Part shown: positions 1 through 7,135 of the stretch, piece by piece
How the letters are laid out: every line of letters starts with the position of its first letter
Numbering within the stretch: the first letter of the stretch is position 1
Source: an uncultured Verrucomicrobiota bacterium
GTDB taxonomy: Bacteria; Verrucomicrobiota; Verrucomicrobiia; Chthoniobacterales; SZAS-18
NCBI GenBank assembly: GCA_937873255.1
Contig: CALMVM010000228.1
Location: forward strand, 1-7,906
Reading direction: 5' to 3'
DNA: 7,906 bases
Position numbers and translations under genes: made by a program
Notes under the pieces: generated by a model
Seen by the model: only the letters and a program-made list of their open reading frames with translations
Databases searched by the model: none
Told to the model about the DNA's origin: nothing

Positions 1-840
1 GCCCCGCCCGCCGCGCTGGCTCCGGGCGGCGCGCTGACCGCCCAGGAGGGGGCGGGCACACTTTCGGTCCGCAACACCGTCCAGCAGCTCCGCTTCGATC
101 AGGGGACCGGTGCCATCCAATCCTGGCGGGTCAACGGCCGGGAATTGCTCGTGGGCGGTCCCGCTTTCAACCTCGGCGAGTCCAGGGGCAAGAACAGCGG
201 CGGCGACGACAAGGGGATTTACCGCGCCATGCAACCGCCGGTGGCGAGCGATGTCCGCCTCACGGCGACACCGGCGGCGGACGGCGGGATGCGCGTGGCC
301 GTCACTGGCACTGTCCTCGCGGCGGCGGGTGGATCGGTCCTGGGGACGCTCACGTGCCATTACGACATCCGGCCAAACGCCGAGATCGCAGTGCACTGGA
401 CGTTGGACTGGAGCGCCGACGACACGCGCCTCTGGGAACAGGGTCTCCGGTTCACCGTGCCCCCCGGGTTGACCGTGATGAACTGGCAGCGCGACGCCTA
501 TTTCACCGATTATCCCGCCGGACACCTCGGCGAACCGGCGGGCACGGCCCGGGCGGGCGACGTTTCGTTCCGGGCTTCCAAGCGCGGTCTGCACTGGCTG
601 ACGCTCACCGGGCCCGGTGGCCCCGGGTTCGCCTTGCTGCCGCTGGACGGTCCCCTGATCGGCCGCGCCGACACGACCGCGAAGGGCACGACGCTTTTCG
701 CCAGCAGCGGGTTGGCGGGCGACTATGGTCTGTCGCGCCAGTGGGTGGAAGACCATGCCGTCCACGCGGCGAAGGGGAAACCGCTTTCCGGCTCCTTTAC
801 CCTCCGCGCGATCATCGCCGCGCCTACCTTGCGCCACTGA
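1..840 (+). CDS. Glycoside hydrolase family 2 protein, C-terminal part (5' end outside window)
   Basis: The frame is open from base 1 to the TGA at 838-840, giving 279 residues; the true start and the catalytic TIM barrel lie upstream of the window. The visible part looks like the C-terminal beta-sandwich of beta-galactosidase-type GH2 enzymes. Near residues 21-50 is the entry motif (LSVRN, then RFD, TGAIQSW and GRELLVGGPAFN). Around residues 162-183 is a segment beginning NWQR and continuing YFTDYPAGHLGEPAGTA, similar to the W-x-R...YP-x-H-x-G-x-x-x-G-T-A stretch of large secreted GH2 proteins. The protein ends with a GSFTLRA strand. The WRAPTDND box that usually follows the entry motif in LacZ-like proteins is absent, so this is a divergent GH2 and its substrate cannot be told from here. 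An in-frame TTG at 145 is an internal codon, not a start. The next gene follows on the same strand with no visible terminator between, so co-transcription is likely. Confidence 0.72.
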   Translation, partial: APPAALAPGGALTAQEGAGTLSVRNTVQQLRFDQGTGAIQSWRVNGRELLVGGPAFNLGESRGKNSGGDDKGIYRAMQPPVASDVRLTATPAADGGMRVAVTGTVLAAAGGSVLGTLTCHYDIRPNAEIAVHWTLDWSADDTRLWEQGLRFTVPPGLTVMNWQRDAYFTDYPAGHLGEPAGTARAGDVSFRASKRGLHWLTLTGPGGPGFALLPLDGPLIGRADTTAKGTTLFASSGLAGDYGLSRQWVEDHAVHAAKGKPLSGSFTLRAIIAAPTLRH

Positions 841-951
841 GGCGCGCTCCATGTCTCTTCCATGAAAAACAACACCCTCCCCGGTCTGCTCGCAGCGCCG
901 CTCCCGCCCGGTCGGAACCGATCCTCGGCCACACATCCTCGGCTGCCAGCC
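841..951 (+). other. GH2-GH3 intergenic spacer, probable intra-operon leader
   Basis: This 111-bp spacer lies between two same-strand glycosidase genes. It holds no stable hairpin with a T tract; the best structure is a 4-bp stem at 909-920. No clear -35/-10 pair and no Shine-Dalgarno sequence are visible before either the ATG at 862 or the ATG at 952. The ATG at 862 is in frame with the GH3 gene and would add 30 residues ahead of the signal peptide, which is why the spacer is treated as non-coding. Confidence 0.5.
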
Positions 952-1017
952 ATGAGACGCCTTTTCCTGCCCCTTGCCCTGCTGGCCGGGTTCGTCCTGC
1001 CGCCGGTGGCCTGCGCG
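952..1017 (+). other. Sec signal peptide of the GH3 enzyme
   Basis: Residues 1-22 have a basic n-region (RR), a hydrophobic core (LFLPLALLAGFVL) and an A-C-A cleavage motif before Q23. Cys21 follows V-A, but the -3 position is Pro, so this is a poor lipobox and ordinary signal peptidase I cleavage is preferred over a lipoprotein. Export to periplasm or outside is inferred. Confidence 0.8.
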
Positions 1018-3498
1018 CAGGACGCCGCTGTTTACCAGGATATCAAAGCTCCGTTGGAAGCCCGCGTGGAAGACCTCTTCAAACGGCTCGCCCCGGAGGA
1101 AAAACTCTCCCTGCTCGGCGGCACCGGCTTCCCGACGCAGCCGATCCCCCGGCTCGGCCTGCCTGCCATCGGCATGATCGACGCCGGGCAAGGCGCGCGG
1201 GGCGGCCTGCCTCCGACCGAAGGCCCGGCCACGGCGTTCCCGGCGGGCGTTTGCATGGCCTCGACGTGGAACCCCGAGTTGATCGGGCGCGTCGCCCAGG
1301 CCATCGGCGAGGAAACGCGCAACAAGGGGCCGGGTTCGCAGGTGTTGCTCGGACCGGCGGTCAACATCCACCGCGGTCCGCTGGGCGGGCGCAACGGCGA
1401 GTACTTCAGCGAAGACCCGTTCCTCGCCGCGCGTCTGGCGGTCGGCTACATCCGGGGGATGCAGGGTACGGGCGTGGGGGCGTGCATCAAGCACTTCGCC
1501 TGCAACAACCACGAACACGACCGCTTCGAGATGAACGTCAACGTGAGCGAACGGGCGTTGCGCGAGATTTATTTCCCGGCGTTCGAGGCGGGGGTGAAGG
1601 AGGGCAGGGTGTGGATGGTAATGAGCAGCTACAACCTGGTCAACGGCACGCATTCCAGCGCGAACAAGTTCCTGCTGCTCGACGTGCTGAAAAATGGCTG
1701 GGGATTCGACGGGCTGGTGACGAGCGACTGGGGCATCCACGGACCCGTCAGCGTGCAGGCGGGCAACGACCTGGAAATGCCCGACCACAAGTGGACTAGG
1801 CTCGACCGGCTCCAGGCGGCGCTGGCCGACGGCAGCGTCACCTGGGAACGGGTGGACGACGCGGTGCATCGCTATTTGCGGACGGCGATCCGCGTGGGGT
1901 TGCTCGACGCGCCTCGACCGACGCCCGATCCCAAGCAGGTCAACTCGCCCGAACACGCCCGGGTCGCCTACGACGCGGCGGCGGAGGGCATCGTGCTCTT
2001 GAAGAACGAGCGCGATTTCCTGCCGTGGGACCGCGCGCGGCTGCACTCGGTGGCCGTCATCGGCGAGGAGGCGCGGGCCATGCAATATGGCGCGCGGGGC
2101 AGTCCGATTGTCTACCCGTTGCACGCGACCGAACTGCTGGACGGGGTCCGGCAAAAAGCCGGCCCCGGAATCGAGGTGCGCTACGCCACGGGGCGGGCGG
2201 CGGGCGAACCGGTCTCCGGCGACGTGATGACCCCGGTGGGCGGAAGCGGCGGGCACGGGTTCTTGGTGGAGTATTTCCGCAACGAGAACCTCTCGGGCCA
2301 GCCCGCGGTGACGCGGGTGGAACCGGAGGTCAACCTCTCCGAGGTGGTGTCGCCCGCCCCCGGCATCCCGCGCGAGCACTACAGCGCGCGCTGGAGCGGC
2401 ACGTTGCGTGCGCCGGTGTCGGGTGAGTACACCTTTACCTTCGCGGGCGACGACGGCTACCGGCTGTTCGTCGATGGCAAGGCGCTGATCGACGAATGGG
2501 CGCATCCCAATGGGACGAAAAGCGCGGGGCTCAAACTCGAAGCGGGCCGGTCCTACGAACTGCGCGCCGAGTTCTTCCAGTCGGGTGGCGACGTGCGCGC
2601 CCAACTCAGTTGGCGGGTGCCGGGCCAGGGGATCTACGCGGCGGCGGTAGAGGCGGCGAAGCAGTCGGACGTGGTCGTGCTCTGCGTTTCGACCAAAGGC
2701 ACGGACAGCGAGGGCCAGGACCGCAGGTCGATGGACCTGCCGGGCAAGCAGGCCGACCTCATCCGCGCCGTGACCGAGGCAAACCCGCACACGGTCGTCG
2801 TGCTCAACAACGGCGGCCCGGTCACGATGAAGGACTGGCTCGACCGCGCGCCCGGCGTGATCGAAGCATGGCTGCCGGGGCAGGAGGGTGGGGGGGCGTT
2901 GGCGTCGATCCTCTTCGGCGACGTGAATCCCTCGGGCAAGCTGCCCGACACTCTGGCCGTCGCGCGCAACGATTATCCCGACGCGCCGAACTTCCCCGGG
3001 AGCAACGCGACGGTGAACTATGCCGAAGACATCTACGTCGGCTACCGCCACTTCGACAAAAGGAACGTCGAACCGCTGTTTCCCTTCGGCTACGGGTTGT
3101 CTTACACGACCTTCGTTTATCGGAACTTGCAGCTTTCGCAACCCGGCCTCCAACCCGATGGCACCGTCAGCATCAGCGTGGATGTGACCAACACCGGCCG
3201 GCGCGATGGCCAGGAGGTCGTCCAGCTTTACGTGCGTGACCCTGACCCAAAAATAGATCGGCCCGTGCGCGAACTCAAAGGCTTCGCCAAGTTGGCGCTG
3301 CGGGCCGGTGAAACGAAAAACGTGCAACTGACCATCCGTCCGCGCGACCTGGCCTACTTCGATGTTCCGGGACACCAGTGGAAGGCCGACGCTGGCGTCT
3401 ACGAGGTTGAAATCGGCGCGTCTTCCCGAGACATCCGGCAAAAGGCCCCCTTGCGACTAGAGGCGGCTTTCGCCGAACCGGTGTACGTATCGAAATGA
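952..3498 (+). CDS. Secreted GH3 beta-glycosidase with inserted PA14 domain
   Basis: An 848-residue retaining exo-beta-glycosidase (beta-glucosidase or beta-xylosidase type). The start at 952 is chosen because it gives a signal peptide (MRRLF, hydrophobic core, A20-C21-A22 cleavage site); the in-frame ATG at 862 would bury it behind 30 polar and proline-rich residues. The GH3 N-terminal barrel spans about 35-330, with substrate-site residues D77 and R83, R141, the GGR...EYFSEDP box (R147, E150) and K180-H181 of KHFACNNHE. The nucleophile is D259 in VTSDWG. The C-terminal alpha/beta domain starts near 341 (GIVLLKNE), is interrupted by a PA14 module at about 435-560, and resumes with E587 in TDSEGQDR. 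E587 is the expected acid/base by comparison with yeast PA14-containing beta-glucosidases. FPFGYGLSYTTF (about 710-722) leads into a fibronectin-III-like domain with motifs EVVQLYV and ELKGF, about 752-805. All catalytic residues are present. The exact substrate is not readable from sequence. Confidence 0.97.
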   Translation: MRRLFLPLALLAGFVLPPVACAQDAAVYQDIKAPLEARVEDLFKRLAPEEKLSLLGGTGFPTQPIPRLGLPAIGMIDAGQGARGGLPPTEGPATAFPAGVCMASTWNPELIGRVAQAIGEETRNKGPGSQVLLGPAVNIHRGPLGGRNGEYFSEDPFLAARLAVGYIRGMQGTGVGACIKHFACNNHEHDRFEMNVNVSERALREIYFPAFEAGVKEGRVWMVMSSYNLVNGTHSSANKFLLLDVLKNGWGFDGLVTSDWGIHGPVSVQAGNDLEMPDHKWTRLDRLQAALADGSVTWERVDDAVHRYLRTAIRVGLLDAPRPTPDPKQVNSPEHARVAYDAAAEGIVLLKNERDFLPWDRARLHSVAVIGEEARAMQYGARGSPIVYPLHATELLDGVRQKAGPGIEVRYATGRAAGEPVSGDVMTPVGGSGGHGFLVEYFRNENLSGQPAVTRVEPEVNLSEVVSPAPGIPREHYSARWSGTLRAPVSGEYTFTFAGDDGYRLFVDGKALIDEWAHPNGTKSAGLKLEAGRSYELRAEFFQSGGDVRAQLSWRVPGQGIYAAAVEAAKQSDVVVLCVSTKGTDSEGQDRRSMDLPGKQADLIRAVTEANPHTVVVLNNGGPVTMKDWLDRAPGVIEAWLPGQEGGGALASILFGDVNPSGKLPDTLAVARNDYPDAPNFPGSNATVNYAEDIYVGYRHFDKRNVEPLFPFGYGLSYTTFVYRNLQLSQPGLQPDGTVSISVDVTNTGRRDGQEVVQLYVRDPDPKIDRPVRELKGFAKLALRAGETKNVQLTIRPRDLAYFDVPGHQWKADAGVYEVEIGASSRDIRQKAPLRLEAAFAEPVYVSK
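2251..2630 (+). other. PA14 domain inserted in GH3 C-terminal domain
   Basis: Residues about 434-560 of the GH3 protein form a PA14 module. It opens with GFLVEYFRNENLSGQP, has the middle box YSARWSGTL, then GEYTFTFAGDDGYRLFVDG and LIDEW, and ends with AQLSWRVPG. The GDDGYRLFVDG core is the family hallmark. In characterised PA14-containing GH3 enzymes this insert reaches over the active site and affects preference for chain length; a similar role here is inference. Confidence 0.9.
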
Positions 3499-3650
3499 CC
3501 CGCCCGAGAATCATGGATGGCTGCCGTCGTTGTGATCTTGCCACGTTGGCGTGGCACGGCGCAGTGCGGGCTCTATGGTGTTTCAGCTCGGGGGATCCAG
3601 ATCTTTGTTCCCGCCACGAACCACCGCCGTCCGGGGCGGAACGGGAACGG
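3499..3650. other. Convergent intergenic region
   Basis: This 152-bp gap lies between the 3' ends of the plus-strand GH3 gene and the minus-strand esterase gene. It holds two small perfect hairpins (3539-3556 and 3624-3639) and no convincing gene. Neither hairpin is followed by a T run on either strand, so termination here may be weak or factor-dependent. Confidence 0.6.
3539..3556. terminator. Hairpin between convergent genes, possible bidirectional terminator
   Basis: A perfect 7-bp inverted repeat TGCCACG / CGTGGCA encloses a TTGG loop, 40 bases past the GH3 stop. No T tract follows on either strand, so it is at best a weak or Rho-assisted terminator. The call rests only on the hairpin and its place between converging genes. 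Confidence 0.3.
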
Positions 3651-6600
3651 TCAAGGATCGACTTGCACGCGGTAAAAGGCGCTTGAGGCGGGGGGAGAAG
3701 GGTCGGAAAAGCTCAGCCGGGTACCGGTGGTGCCCGCCCGGGAGGAACCGAGATTGGTGAAGCTGCCGCCGTCCGGCGATCCGCTACGCTGGAGTTGGTA
3801 GGTGTGGCCCGTGTAGCCGTTGAGGCTAAGCGTGAACACTCCCCCCGCCAGGCCCGTGCTTTCAACCTTGGTCAGACTGGCTTCCAGGAGCGTGCCCGTG
3901 TTCTGGAAGCCGCCGGGGGCCTGGAAGCTGCCGCTGATCACGTCCAGGGTGCCGCGATTGGTAAAGGTACTGCCGGAGGCCACCACCAGGCTGGCGCCGC
4001 GGGTCAGGCGGATCGTGCCGTCGTTGATCACGTTGCCGGTAACCGTCAGCGTGCCGCCATCCACCGCCAGCGTGCCGCCGCCGATCACGCGCAAATCCCC
4101 GCCGACGCTGCCCGTCGCGCTGAACACGCCGCCGCTGTTGACCGTCACCGCCGCGCCAAAGCTCCCGCTGCCCTTGACCAGACCGTTGACGTTCAGCGCG
4201 CCGCCGACCGTCCCGTTGCTGTTGGTGAGGGTGGAGCCGCCGGCGACGTTTACCGCGCCCGTGCCCGTGCCCGAGCCCGTCGCGTTGGCCACCGTCAGGG
4301 TGGCTCCGCCGACCAGCGTGGTGCCTCCCGAGTAGGTGTTGGCCCCCGAGAAGATGAAGGCACCGCTGCCGGAAACGCTCTGGGAGGCGGTGGTGCTCGT
4401 CCCCGGGGCGGTTTGCACCTGGAGGGTGGCCGTGCCGGTGAGCGTGAGTGCCTGCCCGCCGCCGATGGAGCCGCCGACCGTGAGCGCGTTGGCCGATACG
4501 TTACCCCAAGTCTGGTCGGCGGTCAGCGCGACTCCGGCCGAGAGCACGTGCGCGCCCGTACCCGCCTGTACGGTCAGGCCGCCCATGCCCAGGCTCAAGG
4601 TGTTGGCTCCGCCCACCGTCACGGGCCCGGCGGCCCCGGCGGTGAAGTTGACGCTACGCACGGCCAGATCCGCGCCCAGGGTGGTGGAGAGCGCCGCCGT
4701 GTTGGCGTTGAAGTACACGTCCGTGGCGGCATCCAGCGCGGCGCCGCGATCCACGGTGCGGGCGCGGTTGAGCGCGAAGTTGGTGCCGCCCGCGCCCGTG
4801 ACCGTGCTCCACTGGCCGCCCTGTGCCACCCCCGTCCAGTAAGCGGCCCCGTAGACCACGCCCCGGTAGAAGACGTTGGAATAGATGTTGTAGCCGGTCT
4901 GCGTCGGGTGGAGATGATCCGACGAGAGGTACGCGATGCTGTCGCCCGGGCTGAGCACGCTGTAAGAGTCCACCATGGAAAGATCGTAGCCGGCCAGCGT
5001 GTGGTTGAAGACCACCCCGGGCAGACGCGGGTTGAACCAGGTGTTCTGCAGAGGCCCCACGGTGGCGGTATCCGTGCGGTAGACCAGATTACCCACCACA
5101 ACGCGGGCGTTGGGCCGCAGGGTCTGGATGAGCGTGAGGAGCGCGTCGACGCGGTCCACCGGGGCGGTCGTCTCGTTGGGGTCGGCCGCGTAGTCGTTGC
5201 CGCCGATGTTGAGCGTGACGTAATCCGGGTTGACCTGGAAGCCGGGCTTGGAGGAGTCCGTCGTTAGCCAATAGCCGCCGTTGTTGCCACCCTCGCCGCC
5301 GTTGCCGTTGAGGTTTTGAAGCAGGTCGTAGGATTTATAGCCGCCGTGGCCCTCGTGGTAGTTCTCGTTGGCGCCGGTCAGGACGTTGTAGCCGGTCGGG
5401 GTGCTCCCGGCGGAGAGGACGTTGCTGCTGCCCACGAAGTGCGGGGTAAAACGCCCGTCGTTGACCAGGCGCTGGTAGAGCCCGCTGCGGTACCCGCCGC
5501 CGTTCCAGGTGCTGTCGGGGTTGATCCCTTGGGTGGACGAGGACCCCAGCGGCATGATGTTGACGACCGGCGCGGTCGCGGTCGCCACGACCACCTGCTC
5601 GGCGGTGGCGGAGTTTTGCAGGGTCAGCCGGTAGAACGCGCCGTTGACGTTCTTGATCTGGACGAGCGCTGGGATGGTCAGCGTCGGGTCCGTGGGCACC
5701 GTCAGGTTGAAGCCGCCGGCGAACTCGTAGGAGCCGGCCAGGCCGCCAGCCGGGGCACTCAGGACCGTGTAGGTGCCCGGGCCGAAGCCGCTGCCCGCGT
5801 TGAGGCGGATGTTGTTCAAGCCGCCGACGGTCACCGTGCCCGTCTGGATGAGCAACTGATCGACCCCGGTGCTGCTGACGGTGAACGGCAGCACCGCGTT
5901 TTGCAGGCTCAAGACGGTGCCTGCGGCCAAGGTAAGGCTGTTGCTGCCCAGCGATCCGTTGGTCAGTTGCAAGGTGCCTTTCCTGACGACGGTGCCGCCC
6001 GTGTAGGAGTTGTTGAACGCACCGAGGGCCAGGGTGCCCGCCCCATTCCAGGTAATGCTACCGGTCCCGCTGATGGCGCCCTGGAAGGCGGTCGAGCCGC
6101 TGGTGTTCGATAGGTAAAGCGAGGAAGCGGCGGCGGCGTTGTTGACGATGGGGGAAGAGTAGTAGTTGCCCACGCCGAGCACGGAGCCGGACTGGGTGCC
6201 GGAGCCGCCCCCGTCGATGATCGCGCCGCCGGCGGCGTTGACCTGGATGCGGCGCATCGTCGCGCCGGCGTAGGAGTTGGTGCCGGTCAGCCGGATCGTC
6301 CCGGCGTCGAGGATGACCTCCGTGGTCAGGTTGGTCGGCTGCGCGCCGAAGAAGTTGAGCAGTCCCACGGAGAGGATGCTGTCGAAGTAACCGGTGGTGG
6401 CGCTATAGGTGCCGCCAGTGATCAGGACCGAGAGCGGACTGGCCGCCGTCCCGCCGCTCGTGCCCGCCATGGAAAGGATTCCCGATCCGGTCTTCCTGAA
6501 TTGGGTGCCCGCCGCGATGCTGAAGCCGCTGCTCACCGTGCTCGTGCCGCCGGTGGTGGTGAACAGGAAGGTGGTGCCCGAGGCCGGATTGGCGTTGACC

Positions 6601-6905
6601 GTGCCGCCGCTCAGGGTGTAACCGCCCTGGTTGAACGTGATGGCCGCGGCGTTGACCGTGCCCGACACCGTGACGGTGCCGCTGGTGCCGCCGACTCCGA
6701 AGATGGCGGTGTCGGTCGTGTTGGGCCAGACCACGTCGGCGGTGCCATTGTACCAATTCTGCGCCGTCGTGCTCCAGGTCCCCGATCCATCCTGCGCGCC
6801 AGCGATGGCGGTGTTGGCGTCAAAGGTGAGTGTTGCGGCGCTGGCTCGTGGTAGCGGCGACATGCCGAGCACGAGGAGCAAAGCGGAGGAGAAAAGTTTG
6901 ATCAT
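3651..6905 (-). CDS. Secreted beta-strand-repeat protein with embedded SGNH/GDSL esterase
   Basis: A 1084-residue protein. A signal peptide (MIKLF, hydrophobic core, ASA before A24) opens it. Segment 1 (about 24-435) is an autotransporter-associated beta-strand-repeat passenger: W44...NW51, DVVWPN, DTAIFG, a repeat with NSYTGGT near 301, and an end-cap from GTYTVL (Y379) to YRLTLQN. An SGNH hydrolase follows (about 447-680): MPLGSSSTQG with S456 as expected nucleophile, HEGHGGY (G519-G522), NIGGND (N570) and SDHLHP (D663, H666). Segment 2 begins with a second YWTG...W start (W690, W699), has GANTYSGGTT at about 854-863, and ends in a beta-rich domain with GHTYQLQRS and a terminal FYRVQVDP. 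There is no outer-membrane barrel and no PEP-CTERM tail. GHGG plus DHLHP resembles carbohydrate acetyl-esterases of the XynB/CE3-like kind; deacetylation of plant polysaccharide is inference. No good Shine-Dalgarno is visible; the start is set by the signal peptide. Confidence 0.92.
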   Translation of the reverse strand: MIKLFSSALLLVLGMSPLPRASAATLTFDANTAIAGAQDGSGTWSTTAQNWYNGTADVVWPNTTDTAIFGVGGTSGTVTVSGTVNAAAITFNQGGYTLSGGTVNANPASGTTFLFTTTGGTSTVSSGFSIAAGTQFRKTGSGILSMAGTSGGTAASPLSVLITGGTYSATTGYFDSILSVGLLNFFGAQPTNLTTEVILDAGTIRLTGTNSYAGATMRRIQVNAAGGAIIDGGGSGTQSGSVLGVGNYYSSPIVNNAAAASSLYLSNTSGSTAFQGAISGTGSITWNGAGTLALGAFNNSYTGGTVVRKGTLQLTNGSLGSNSLTLAAGTVLSLQNAVLPFTVSSTGVDQLLIQTGTVTVGGLNNIRLNAGSGFGPGTYTVLSAPAGGLAGSYEFAGGFNLTVPTDPTLTIPALVQIKNVNGAFYRLTLQNSATAEQVVVATATAPVVNIMPLGSSSTQGINPDSTWNGGGYRSGLYQRLVNDGRFTPHFVGSSNVLSAGSTPTGYNVLTGANENYHEGHGGYKSYDLLQNLNGNGGEGGNNGGYWLTTDSSKPGFQVNPDYVTLNIGGNDYAADPNETTAPVDRVDALLTLIQTLRPNARVVVGNLVYRTDTATVGPLQNTWFNPRLPGVVFNHTLAGYDLSMVDSYSVLSPGDSIAYLSSDHLHPTQTGYNIYSNVFYRGVVYGAAYWTGVAQGGQWSTVTGAGGTNFALNRARTVDRGAALDAATDVYFNANTAALSTTLGADLAVRSVNFTAGAAGPVTVGGANTLSLGMGGLTVQAGTGAHVLSAGVALTADQTWGNVSANALTVGGSIGGGQALTLTGTATLQVQTAPGTSTTASQSVSGSGAFIFSGANTYSGGTTLVGGATLTVANATGSGTGTGAVNVAGGSTLTNSNGTVGGALNVNGLVKGSGSFGAAVTVNSGGVFSATGSVGGDLRVIGGGTLAVDGGTLTVTGNVINDGTIRLTRGASLVVASGSTFTNRGTLDVISGSFQAPGGFQNTGTLLEASLTKVESTGLAGGVFTLSLNGYTGHTYQLQRSGSPDGGSFTNLGSSRAGTTGTRLSFSDPSPPASSAFYRVQVDP
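4257..4280. repeat. Hexamer tandem repeat GCCCGT/GCCCGA (x4)
   Basis: Four consecutive copies of GCCCG(T/A) lie inside the esterase-passenger gene. On the coding strand they encode a run of small residues (TGSGTGTG) just after the NTYSGGT repeat unit. It is in frame, so copy-number change would lengthen a turn-rich linker without breaking the gene. Confidence 0.7.
4863..5567 (-). other. SGNH hydrolase domain
   Basis: Residues about 447-681 of the 1084-residue protein carry the SGNH blocks in order: block I GSSST (S456), a Gly block EGHGGYKSYDLL (518-529), block III IGGND (N570, D571) and block V D663-H-L-H666-P. Block I reads G-S-S instead of the usual G-D-S, but the serine, asparagine, aspartate and histidine needed for catalysis are all present, so an active esterase is expected. 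Confidence 0.88.
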
Positions 6906-7135
6906 GATCCTGAGGGGTTCCTAAAGGCAGGGAAGCAAAACGCAGGGGTCGGGTGGAGGGCTTTATGTGCCCACCGGCGGTGCCTCGCGTCGGGTTATTT
7001 CCATCGTTGGGTGCAAACCCGGGCGGACGTGCATCCCTGACGAACAGAAAGGCAGGCTCACCGCAGGGAATGGCGAGCTTGCCCATAAAGTGCAGGAGTA
7101 AAAGAGTGTCGGAGGGCGCTTCCCCCGGCCGGCGG
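6906..7135 (-). other. Intergenic region with terminator and leader of the esterase-passenger gene
   Basis: A 230-bp gap between two minus-strand genes. The distal part (7043-7083) holds a terminator-like hairpin for the upstream gene. The rest, about 137 bp before the ATG at 6905, should hold a promoter and 5' leader, but no convincing -35/-10 pair was found. An AGGA lies only 2 bases before the ATG and another about 13 bases before, neither at ideal spacing. Frames through this gap show no recognisable protein. Confidence 0.6.
7043..7083 (-). terminator. Probable factor-independent terminator of the PEP-CTERM gene
   Basis: Reading the minus strand, arm GGCAAGCTCGCC (7083-7072), a 9-base loop (7071-7063) and arm GGTGAGCCTGCC (7062-7051) form a 12-position stem with one A-C mismatch and one G-U pair, followed directly by TTTCTGTT. 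It begins about 52 bases past the stop codon at 7136-7138. The T tract is short and interrupted, so efficiency may be moderate. Confidence 0.55.

Noticed and set aside
862..951. Upstream ATG as GH3 start
   Set aside because: It would add 30 non-hydrophobic, proline- and arginine-containing residues ahead of a well-formed signal peptide that starts at 952.
354..1799. 481-codon plus-strand open frame overlapping GH2 and GH3
   Set aside because: Out of frame with both recognised enzymes, Arg/Pro-rich, no motif.
2496..3239. 247-codon open frame inside the GH3 gene
   Set aside because: Alternative frame of a clear GH3 coding sequence, with Arg-rich composition typical of a frame shadow.
3624..3639. 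Hairpin CCGCC / GGCGG as terminator
   Set aside because: Only 5 bp and no T run on either strand; common by chance at this GC content.
4200..4300. CRISPR-like or mobile repeat in the GC-rich repeated stretch
   Set aside because: Repeats are in-frame coding hexamers and glycine/threonine codons without spacers, so they are explained by the beta-strand repeat protein.
3795..5267. 490-codon plus-strand open frame opposite the esterase-passenger gene
   Set aside because: Its translation is Ala/Gly/Arg/Val-rich with no domain pattern, and it lies fully antisense to a gene with clear signal peptide, SGNH blocks and repeats. Long antisense frames are expected over GC-rich Gly/Thr/Ala-rich coding sequence.
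5316..6113. 265-codon plus-strand open frame
   Set aside because: Same antisense composition effect over the N-terminal passenger; no recognisable motif.
6820..7086. 88-codon minus-strand open frame in the intergenic gap
   Set aside because: It starts inside the terminator arm region, overlaps the esterase-passenger start in another frame, and has no recognisable sequence or ribosome site.
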